The translations under genes and the position numbers were made by a program. The notes below the pieces were generated by a model. That model had not been told where the DNA came from and made no database searches. It worked only from the letters and a program-made list of their open reading frames with translations. From the NCBI RefSeq assembly GCF_040958095.1, contig NC_091219.1, positions 30,515,252 to 30,579,251 of the forward strand: a DNA stretch of 64,000 nt. Reading direction: 5' to 3'. The stretch comes from Procambarus clarkii. Lineage: Eukaryota; Arthropoda; Malacostraca; Decapoda; Cambaridae. This document shows, in pieces, positions 37,334 to 49,300 of this stretch (positions within the stretch are counted from its first letter, which is position 1; each line of letters begins with the position of its first letter).

Positions 37334-40300
37334 CTGGAAAAGAAAATTCACATCTCGCATTACATTCACAATAAACATAAGTATTCTGGAAAATAACAAA
37401 ATTATATACTGCATTATAAGATTTGATTTTGAAAATGAAGGCATACCCCCATTCTTGCAACCTTTACATTGATCCATGGTAGGCCAATGCACAGTGTGTG
37501 AACAGAGCCTTGACTGGTGCCTCTGAGGCACGAAAAGAAATCTGGCCCAGATGCCACACGAGACTGGGACCAGGGAAATTTACTAAATACAAAGATTCAG
37601 TTAGACCTCTCAAACCTGAGCACAAATATCAACCTACAACATGTTGAAGACAGCCGCCAATGCTGCATACTTATGAATATCATGGACTCAAGGGTAGACT
37701 GCATGTTGGCTAGTTTTTATGATGCTGCAGACAACCTTAGAATTGCAACAAGAGGGAAAGGAAACTAAACAAGGCATCCATCAAGGCAGAACCGGTACCA
37801 CACAAGTAGGGTGAAGCATACCACTGGACACTACAATGATGCACCCCCCAGCTGGACCAACTAAGCATCAATCACCAAGAATATAATCCAGAATCCAACC
37901 AACTTGCTCTTTGCCAGAAAAGAAGGCAGAGAACAAACACACCATCCATCAGAGCCAAAGGAACAGAACCTCTGCCCCAGAGAAGAGCACAAAGCTCTCC
38001 ACCCTGCAGGGTTGGGGGAGTCATGAGTATAATGCTCATACTGTCCAGTATAGTACTAGATATTTATTAGCAGTACCTTCTTTTCTAGTGTATGAAATTG
38101 TTAACATGTATACCCACCTCGGAAATTGTTGTAAGAACTAAGACAACACATGCACCCACCTCAGAAATGTTTGTAAGAACTAAGACAACACATGCACTCA
38201 CCTCAGAAATTGTTGTAAGAACTAGGACAACACATGCACCCACCTCAGAAATTGTTGAAAGAACTAAGACATCACATGCACCTACTTTTTTTTTTTGAGA
38301 TATATATAAGAATTGTTACATTCTTGTACAGCCACTAGTACGCGTAGCGTTTCAGGCAAGTCCCTGGAATACGATCCCCGCCGCAAAGAATCGTTTTTAC
38401 AACCAAGTACACACCTCAGAAATTGTTGTAAGAACTAAGACAACACATGCACCCACCTCAGAAATTGTTGTAAGAACTAAGACAACACATGCACCCACCT
38501 CAGAAATTGTTGTAAGAACTAAGACAACACATGCACCCACCTCAGAAATTGTTGTAAGAACTAAGACAACACATGCACCCACCTCAGAAATTGTTGTAAG
38601 AACTAAGACAACACATGCACCCACCTCAGAAATTGTTGTAAGAACTAAGACAACACATGCACCCACCTCAGAAATTGTTGTAAAAACTAAGACAACACAT
38701 GCACCCACCTCAGAAATTGTTGTAAAAACTAAGACAACACATGTACCCACCTCGGAAATCGCTGTAAGAACTAAGGTGAAAGTAAATATAAGTATGATTC
38801 TTGGTTGTATGTATAAGGAAATTAGTGGATGGAAGGCACTTCCTTGGTATTGCTTATGAATAAACCAATAACTGAAAAGAGAAAAATGTATATACATTGA
38901 TTAATACTAATATATATGAATATCCAGAGAGAATAATAAGACTTGCTTAACAGATTGTTTTAAAGGTAAATATTCCAATAAATACATATCACTAATAACA
39001 TCCATTATTTAAGTCTCAAAGAATGGTGATCATCAAAATTGTCACCTCGCCTGTACACATGGGGAAAATAATCCAGCATTGAATTTAATGAAACACCTCT
39101 TTCTGGCGACTCACTAAAGCAATCTCGCCACCATTGCTCCTATCTATTAGGTGCCATCAGTCGTGGAGTTCTCTTTGGTCTACCGGGAACCAGAGCCAGA
39201 AACCGCCCTCTCCTCACAAAGGCAGAGAGAGCGAGTGATATTCCACCACTCCACTGGGAAAGCATCCAGAAAGTCAAAGAAGCATTAGAGACAAATGCCA
39301 GGTCCCCAAAAACCAAAACCTCAAAAACTCTGCCACAAAACACTTGATCTAAAGAATGTAAATAATTGATTGAATCTAACACAACTAGTGCTAAACAGTT
39401 AGCATTAACAACCCCCCCCCCCTCTCTGCCACCAGGGGGCCAAGAGCACCAGCATCCCACCAACCCAATTAAGTCAGTGCTGGAGCTGCTACCAAATGAT
39501 GAACCTCAAGAGAGGGAGGGAGGGATTCAGGGTGCCACTGGGGCTCAACCAGAAAGAAGTATTTCATTACATTCAATGATGGATTTTTGGGAGAGGCCCT
39601 CATAGTTCCCTGAAGCTAATTAACCACAGAGAAGGAAAACATGGGACTTACCAGGGAGGAGGGGAGATGGCAACGAGGGAGAGGCAACAAGCCAAGAAAC
39701 ATGGCCCAAAACACTACAGGGACAATTGGGTTCAGGAAAACTGATTAAATACTGGTCTGCTAAGACCCTGCTACTCCTCCAAAACCCCTTTGCCTGAATA
39801 TCAGCCCAGGACATTGGAAAAAGACAGTTGCAAGCACATCATGTTTATGAACATCAAGGGGCACAAGGGTAGACCATTAGCTGGCTAAACGTAACAGCAC
39901 TGAGGACAACCTGAGAAATGTGAGCTTTCGAATGGGACCAAGGAAACAGGGTTGACCTGCAAGGCATTCACCGAAGCAGAATCGGTGGTGGAAAGGTGGT
40001 GGGAAATTGCCACCACCGGACACAACAAATGATGATGCTCTTGTGAGAACTAACCAAGTATCAATAATTAATGGACCTCTCCGGAAGCCCGCTGACTCAT
40101 TTTTCACCAGAAAAGGAGAAGGCTACAAATGAACAAAATGCCCACCAAGGTCAAAAAAACAAAACCCATGCCTCTGGAGAAGAGCATGAAGCTACCTCCA
40201 TCCTACAACCCAAGGTGAGAGCCAACAGGAACACTGTCTTGAGAAAGAGTGTCCCCGGATAGAAGAGGAATCCGTAAACAGAGAAGAGGACAGCAAGACG

Positions 40301-43300
40301 AGGACTCGGTTGAGAGACTAGGGTGACTTGGGAGGCTGGAGGCGAAAAAATTACAGTTTACAGAGCAGCATTGAAACAGTATTGACGTCGAAGGCAAGTA
40401 ACAGTGGCTCCATCAACGTCAAATGATGAGATGCTGGTCCAGAAACAACCACAACAAAAAGGAAAGCACAACCCGTACGGAAAACTATGAAAGATGACAA
40501 GAGAAACAGAAAGACGCAAAATCATACTGCTGCATCAAAGACACACACTGAAGGACACCAACAATCTAGCTCCCTGCTTGTCAAGCAAATGATGATAGAG
40601 GTGTGCCAAAAAGTCCAGATGCAAAGTGCAGAGGAGAAGTTTGAACCAGTAAAGTATGGTGCAGGACTAGACCAATTTCCTGAAAGAGATGGAGCTATGG
40701 AAAATGCCCGGGTTTGAACACTGAGCAAGAAAAGCCGGGAATCAAGGCTGAGTCGGCCACCAAGGAACAAGAAGAATCACCATCCCTGAATATGACCAGT
40801 CTGGCAAGAACCAAGAGCAACAGTTGAACCAGGGTAAAGAGATAAATGAACTCCCATATCAACTAGCCCAAACGAGGCCAGCCAAGTTCTACACTTATGT
40901 GAAGTAATCCACCTTGAAGCCCCCAAAAGTCTAAACAAATCCAGTAGAACACGTTAATGATCCACTTCATGGAAATAAAACGGAAGCAAGACAACCCATT
41001 TATGATGGGGTGATATGATCACCATTTACAAAATACTAACAGGAATTGACAAAATTGACAAAGAGGAATTCCTGAAACCAGCAACTTCACGAACAAGAGC
41101 ACACAGATTCAAGCTAAGGAAACACAGGTGTCAAAAAAGTATTAGAAAGTTTTCTTTTGCAAACAAAGTGGTAGACGATTGGATTAAGCTAAGTGAGAAG
41201 GTGTTGGAGGCCAAAACTGTCAATAGTTTCAAAGCGTTATATGACAAAGAGTACTGGAAAGACAGGACACCACAAGCGTAGCTCTCATCCTGTAACTACA
41301 CTTATGTAATCACTTCGCTGACTTTGTTCAATAAGGATGTTGGATACCCCGAATGTGAAGGGTGTGCAGTGGCAAACTCCAAGAATCCAGAAAACAAGTT
41401 ATATATTGCATCCAGCTCCAAAATGAGAGGGACTAAAGCAACTCCCTTGGTTAAAGCCATGTACCACTGGGAAGCATTCAGAATAAAGCTGGAGCATGGA
41501 GCCCGGAGGGAGCTAAATCTTCCTCAAAGCATTCCACATGCTTGTAAACTAGTGCACTGTACACTGTGCCTGAAGGAACAGACCTGACCAATGATCCAGG
41601 GTCGCATGGTGAGTGCTAGTCATGAAGTCCCAGTCCAGAGCCAAAGTGTTTGTAAACACATCCAGCAAAAGGGAAGGATGGGACCACAGAACCAAAGCCT
41701 GAAAAACTTGAAGAGCAAACGGAAAAAGCAACAGCCAACGAAGGGATACCAGGGCCTGAAGCCACACCCTCCCTAGCTGGAAAACTAACCAGGCAAATCT
41801 GAGGCTTCTGCACAACCACTCAACTAGCCTCCAAGTCACCCAGAGCCAATCCAGTACCAGATGGTGAAGAGGTTGCCAGAGGAAGGGAAAGTGAATCCCA
41901 AACGAGGCCAGCCAAGTCTGGACCAGGGATAGGACCAAGTGGAAATTTCACCAGTTAACCAGGAAACTGAATGCACTAATGAGTAGAAGCTAAAGGTCCC
42001 TGGAACCTGGGGACCCACTGAGGACCCACCCTGACCAGTGGCAGGCAAAGCCCCAGCCCTACCAAACTGCCTCTGAAAATAAGGAATAGAACCCCGAGAA
42101 CAAAGTGTTACAGTTATCACCTGCATAGCAGTGGATTCTGCCTGTTCCTTACATCTTCCAAATCAACATGCTTCTACCTTATCCATCAACACCAACAATA
42201 TGTGCCAAAAACATATTGTCTAGTCTCTCCTTCCCCACCCCCACCACCCTACCGTCCACGAGAGATGCGCACCTGCAACCCACCAGCAAACAACCACTTC
42301 TCTTGCCGTTTCCTCATTCACGGACCCAGCTTCGCGCCAATATGACGTCACTACCGGTATATGTAGCCCTGGCCTGGGCTGTAGTAAATCAGAAGCCTAT
42401 TGGTGCTCTCTCAGTTCGCTTGTGTCTTCCCTTGCCTTGACGTTGTTACGAATGGGTGAAGGATGACATTCAGAGCACATTGTATAAAGTGCCACATTCA
42501 CCTTTTTGTCAGTAACAAATTCACTTGTACATATATAATTTCTTTTTAATTGTGATTATCCCTATAATCTATAATTAAAAAATAATTATCCCTAGAAGAC
42601 AGCCACCACGCCACCACACTCAAAGCACAGTGTTGGAAACGCTGGAGCCAAGCACAGAACCTCCACCTCTAGCATCAGCCCGAGAACTGACGGGTGGATA
42701 GCCGGCGTGGGGGTCTGGGGTTTCCCCTTTCCCCTCCTGGAAAGTGGGGAGCTGCACAGACAACGGGGCGGCGACGTGTGACGTCATGCTCGTTTCTTTT
42801 AGGGGAGTTCTATGTATTTGTTTGGCATCTGGTAGCATTTTCACCAGAAAAGGGGTTTGTCTTGGGATGCTTACCTTTCTGAGTGCCTGACCTGGTCGAT
42901 GGCAGACACAGAATGCTTCCAACCACATGTGGGTGTCTATAAGCCATTGCTTCCCATGCCTCTCTGAGGGGGCCAGGTTCTGGCTCGTGGTCCCCGGTAG
43001 GCCCACAGAACTCCATACTCATCACTGATGCCAAAGTCTGACATTAGCATATCAGCCTAGTAAGCTCCGGGAAGCTGTAGGGGCTTTCCCCAGAAAGAAA
43101 AAGAAAAGAAAAACTTCGCAAGAGGACAACGTACCCCAGGAGGAACAGAGCCAGCCACTGATATAGGTGAAAACTAGCTGCACAGTACCCTGTGCCCCTA
43201 CCAGTGCAAAAACTACCACTTGCCCCAGGGTAAACAAGGGCGGAAACCCCCCCCGCAAAACACTCGGGACAGTCAATCGCCGAGCAGCAAAAGACCAACA

Positions 43301-46300
43301 GAAATTGACCGCAAGGTGACCTGTGGAAGATAACCCCAAGCACCCTGGGTGGTACTTACAGGGCACTCAGGGAAGGTAACCCTCAGCACATGCAGCCCGA
43401 GTACCTGTGAATATTACTCCCAGCTCACACACCACCGTAAGAGCAGTACTGGACCCAAAGTACAAAGAGTCTGGAGCTGGAGCCACACGACCATACCACA
43501 ATCACATCAGCCGAAGAAATGATGGGTGGATCGCTGGCATGGGGGTCTGGGGCTCCCCCTTTTCCCCCTCCCGGGGAGGGAGGGGAGCTGCGCAGACATG
43601 CAGCGCGGCTTGTGTGATATCGAGCTTGTTTGCTCATTTTCATTTGGGGAGTTCTGGCCATTAGTTGGTCTATTTTAGTTGTTTTAACCAGAATATGGGT
43701 TTGTTTTAAGGTGCTTACCTTTCTGGGTGCCTGTCCCGGTCAATGGCAGATATAGAATGCTCCAAATCCCATTTGCATTTCTATAAGCCATTGCTCCTCG
43801 TGCCTCTCTGAGGAGACCAGGTTCTGGCCATGGTGCTCGGTAGGCCTAGAACTCCATTCCCACTGACTGATACCAAAGTTTAAGGATATACATATCAGCC
43901 TGGATAGCTCCAGGGAGCCGAAGGGGGTTCCCCCAGAAATGTAAGTCTTTATTCTGGTTTCATGCACATCAGGAGGGGGCTGGGTGGGCAAGTCATTGGG
44001 ACTATGGACATGATACTCAGTTTGCTGACTCAACAAGTTAGGATGAATGGCTCTGACATTTAAGCTAGATAGTTTTTATATTCATTGTTACACTGTAGTA
44101 TAAACAATGTGTAGCCTAATGCAACTTATGCACATATACTTGACAAATACAGTACAGTGATTCTGAATTTGTCATTATATATAAGGCCAATATTCTCTAT
44201 ATAGGCCTACAATGTAATATGTACACTTAAATTTCATGTAAATCTGTTCTAGGTACAGATGAAAGGATCATAGTTCAGTAATATATTTAAACACTGGTGA
44301 GAAAGACCAAAGTGTGATTTCATGATAATGGCAGGTCCATATTCACATAATAATCTATACAATAATCCATGATTTCATATTACATATAATAACCTCATTG
44401 CATAATAAGAAATACAAAATGGATAGCAGAACTTTTCATGGATTTTAGAACTTCATTATATCCCTATAGATGTAATATAACCAAATTAACATCATTTGTA
44501 TAAAAATAAGGCAATAACTAAAATCAGCATTTGGCAACCACATTACAGTACTCTGAAGATTAATGGATGATGATAATCGTTCTTTAAGAGATGATCCGAG
44601 AAGAGTTTTCTGTAGATGTGTACAAGCCATAGAAAAATTAATCATGTCTCATGGAACTATAACTACAATAATTCATGAAAGAATGATAATACCGTATTCT
44701 GAAATCATCTTTACAGACAAACAGTATATATATATTACCTGTATGTAATACGAAGTCCCATGTTGATACAGTTAGCAAAGACAAAGCCAAGGACACCAAA
44801 TAGCTGTGTGAATATGACTGCTGTTCCCAAATAAGCAAAAGAGAACAATATCAACAAACGGTTGTATCTGAAAAATATAAACAGTACCTTGAAAATTATA
44901 TTTCTGAGGGTGCCCATCCCCTCAGTGGCTCCTGTTCATTGGCCAGCAAAGAGGTCTTCATTAGATTCACTCAACTGTCAATTCAACCAAAATTTGTTTT
45001 ATGCACTTCACATTACTGACAGTGAACAAAATAAAACTAGATTGTTTCATATTTATGGCATGCACTGATAAAAGTAATATATTTATATGTATACAGAATA
45101 CCTATGTGTTCCCCATCTACAGACTAGATCTGAGGTCAGAAAAGATCAGTTTATTATATAAAATATGCTGCAATTTATTTTATTATTCCAGGAAAATTAT
45201 AATTAAGATTCTCTGGGGCAGAAAATTTTAAGAGATTTAAGTTAGTGGAGATAAGTATTACAATTACAACTTATGTTAAGAATATTATCTAGATGATCAA
45301 GAATATGACACAAGTTTACCAAAGCCCTATAAATGTAATATATTTCAGTTATAAAAAAAATTAACTCAATTAATATTTTTTCTATGAAAGTTACCTTGAA
45401 AGTTGTGCGTCATCCATGACAGCAAGAGTATATGACTCTGTGATACCATTGATGGCCAAAAAGACAACATAGAAGCACTGAGCTCTCATCAGAGGTGTCC
45501 CTTCCCCTTCACTCAGCTGATGACCTCCATAGAGCTGTAGATAAGAAAAAATTATTCACTCTTAGAATAATGACAGGAAAAACCGATGGTTCAAAGGACA
45601 TCGAAACCACCATTACAAATTCAACTGTGACTTGCAATACCTAAAATATTTAGCGCACAAGAATGAAATATGGCCACATCAAATTACTTAACAGCCTTAA
45701 AAATGCTCAAAACTATTTTAACTCACAAAAACTACAGTACAGTACTCTATTTCAAAACTATATAGAGCTACAATAAACACCCCTCTTATCTGAAGCCTCA
45801 TGGTACAGTTCTTTAACCCTTAGGCCGCGTAATACATATATAGATGATTTGAGTAACATTACCAATACCGCGCTATACATTAATAGCTGTTTTAGTGTCT
45901 AGCACTTTAATTTAAATGCCCTGCGTGAGATAGGGGCAGCTATAGTGCAGCCACGACCGCAAAGCAGTCGCCACCTAGAAAAGCGAGGTCTAGTGCTTCA
46001 TGCCTCACCTCCTATCCATTTATACCTGGTGCACTAATTACCTCATTCAACATTAACAATTTCATCTTATTTTTCTTAAAGTTCAGGGTGGAATTGGCTT
46101 CAACAACCCCTTTGTTCAATACATTCCATTTGCCAAGCACCCATACAGGGAACAAGTACTACCTTATGTCTCTTCAACTCTTCGATCTGACCTACATCCT
46201 TTTAATTTAAATAGGCTCTCTTTATTCACTTTATCTATTCCCTTTATGATCTTGTATGTAGTTATCATATCCCCTCTGTTTCTTCTCTCTTCTAAGGTTT

Positions 46301-49300
46301 AGATGGTGAGTTCTCTCAACCTGTCCTCATAGTTGAATCCCCTCAATTCTGGTATAATATAGTTATAAACCTCTGAACTTTCTTAAGTTTCTGTTTATAA
46401 CTCACACGGTGGGTTCTATGCTGGTGGTGTATACTCAAGTAATGGTCTCACATAGGCAGTGTGTATGGACTTGAAAGCTACCTTGTTTGGTTTCTTAAAT
46501 GATGCTCCTATGTGTACTAACTCCCAATATGCAGCTGATGTTACCCTGTCCACATGAGTTTCTGGTGTTAATGTTGGGATTATGTCCACTTCCAAGTCTT
46601 TTTCTCTTATTGTTTCTTGTAATTGCCTACCCCCTTCTGGTGAAGTAAAATATATGTCTAATTTGGATTTAATTGTACCTGGATGAACCTCAGTGAGGCT
46701 CTGGGAGTTGTTCTTCCCAAGCTCACTCCTGAAGTTTGTTAAGGTCTTCTTGCAGCACCCTTCAGCTCTTACTCTCCTCATTAACTTTGCATTATCTGCA
46801 AACATCGACATGTACGAGCTCACTCCTGTGTGGCCATTTACATAAATTTAAGAAACGAATGGTCATAGGACAGATCCCGGTGGAACACCATTTTCCACTC
46901 CTCTCCAGCCAGACATGTCCTCTCTGAATATGATCTTTAGTCGAGTACTCCCATACCCATTCCAGTGCCTTTTCTGTTATCTCCACTTGTCTCTCCATCT
47001 TATGTATTAGTCATTTGAGAGGAACTGTATCAAAAGTCTTTTGGCAGTCTACAAAGATACAGTCTACCCATCCTTCCTTGTTTCATTGTGTTGACCCTGT
47101 CACAGAATTCAATCAAGTTTGCATAATTTTCCCTCTCTGAAGCCATGTGGTGCCTCTATTATAAAATTTACTGTCCCCAAATCTTCTACAATCTTTTTCC
47201 TGATGACTTTATCATGTTGCATAGAATGCATATTACTGACACTGGTCTATAGATTAATGCCAGCTTCATTTCTGTCCCCTTCTTGAATACTGGAATTACA
47301 TTTGCCTATTTCTAGAATTCTAGTAGCTCTCACATCTCTAGTGTAATACTGAACACTATAGTAAATGGGTAACAAGATCCCTGCAGCTTTCTTCAATAAC
47401 CTTGGTGATATCTGGTCTGGTCCCACTGTTTCTGCTGCACTCAGTTCATTCTACTACATTAACTTAAATTCTGTCTAATATTGTTTCTGACAGTCTGATT
47501 ACGTGGTCTTGTACCATCATTTTCCTCCATAAATGGCTGTGCAACAGTTTAGGTTGGTTCTATGCTTTTGCTGCAAAGTCATTTTCAAACTGCTGCTCTA
47601 CTGTACTCCTGATTCTGGTGTATTCATTTCTGGCCCTCTCTGAGGAGAGACTGGAGGCATTAATAAGCCAAAGCTAGTGGATAGAAAGAAATGATGCAAT
47701 ATGATCACCACATACAAAATCATGACAAATTTACTAAGTTGACAAAGAAGGAATTTTCTAAATAGGCAACTTGCAGAACAAGAGGCCATAGATTAATGTT
47801 AAGAAAACATAGACATAAAAAATATAAGTAAGTTCTCAAGCAAATAGAGTTGTGCAATTAAAGATTTAAGAAGCTAAAATATATAAACTTTTAAATACAG
47901 TGACACCTCGAATTACAATTGCCCCGATTTACGATCATTTCGAGTTACGATATAAATTTGATCGAAAAATGCGACTTGACTTACGATAGTGTAGTCGACC
48001 AACGATATTCATTGATACACATTCGGGTCGACCGAGCACATGGTTCCCAGTCACGCAGGATGACCTGCCTCAGTTTACTAGAGCCGCCCACTTAGTGACG
48101 ATCACGCTTATAAGAAATTCCATTTTTGTGGTGATTTTTGCTTTTTGAACATAAAACTGATTATTATATATTATGCCATGGGTCCTAAGAAAGTCAGTAG
48201 TAAGGTTCAACATATGAAAACACATGTAAGAATGACCATAGAGAAAAAACAAGAGATCATACGTAAACATGAAAATGGTACTGGTGTTGTTGAACTAGCT
48301 AGGCAGTACAACAAATCTTCAGAGGCGGCGGCGGTGTTAGAGGATGTCCCTTCCTCATTAAGAAAATGTGCAGTATAAGAAAAACTGCAAAGTATTGCTG
48401 AAAAGAATCACCCAGATAAAGCTGTTACAGGCTTTTGCATTGATCTTTTTAATGACAATGTGATGCCTCACTACAGACAAGTGTTGGAAAGAAGGGAAAA
48501 CAATCTTCAATGAAATGATTTCTAGTGAGAAAATCAAGCAGTGAGCCAGAAGCAGGTCCTAGTGGTATGCAGGCAAAACGTGCCAGTGTGTGTACCCCAC
48601 TGCCTGATGTTATAATGGAAGGGGACTCCCCTTTCAAACAGTAACACCTCTCCTCCTCCCCCCTCCTCACCATCTTCCGTACACCATCAAGAGTCCTCCA
48701 TAAAGGTAAGATAAACATATGTACTGTATTGGAGTTTGAGAAAAAAATTGTATTCAGTATAAAATATATTTTTAGGTTAATATTTTTGAGGAGTGTGGAA
48801 CGGATTAATTCAATTCCCTTTATTTCATATGGGAAAAATTATTTTGAATTACGATATTTCGACTTACAATATGTCTCTGGGAACGGATTACCATCATAAA
48901 TCGAGGCTCCCACTGCATAAATAAATTTAGACCTGAATACATAAATTTAGACATGAAATGAAGGAATACATGTTTGCCACTCACCTGCAGTAATAAGCTG
49001 GAATATGACCAGCCAAATGTTAAGATAATGATACTAATAAGAATCATATTGCGGATTAATGAAGAAAAGAATCTAACCACTGCTGCAATTCGATCCTGAA
49101 AAAAGTTCAGATTATTTATAACTCAAACTTTATAAATATGAAAGTTTGTTGAATATTTTCACTTCAAATTTCATTCATACAACTGATACACAAACAAGAG
49201 TGTTTTTTTAAATCATCTGATCAGTGATAAATGATCTGTGCACATTGGAACACAAACACAATGTATAATAAATTAAAAATCAAGAATTGAATGTAATGAA

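Noticed and set aside
38116-38750. CRISPR-like regular direct repeats
   Set aside because: There are no spacers: the units are contiguous 42-bp tandem copies, in a eukaryotic intron.
38397-38897. A 166-codon minus-strand frame with repeated ISEVGACVVLVLTT
   Set aside because: It is not a separate gene. Its first part is the penultimate RFT1 exon and the rest is read-through into the 42-bp array.
44563-44748. Possible extra RFT1 exon between 44.4 and 44.7 kb
   Set aside because: The minus frame here does not match RFT1, and the exon at 38751-38871 fills the gap with correct phase and sequence.
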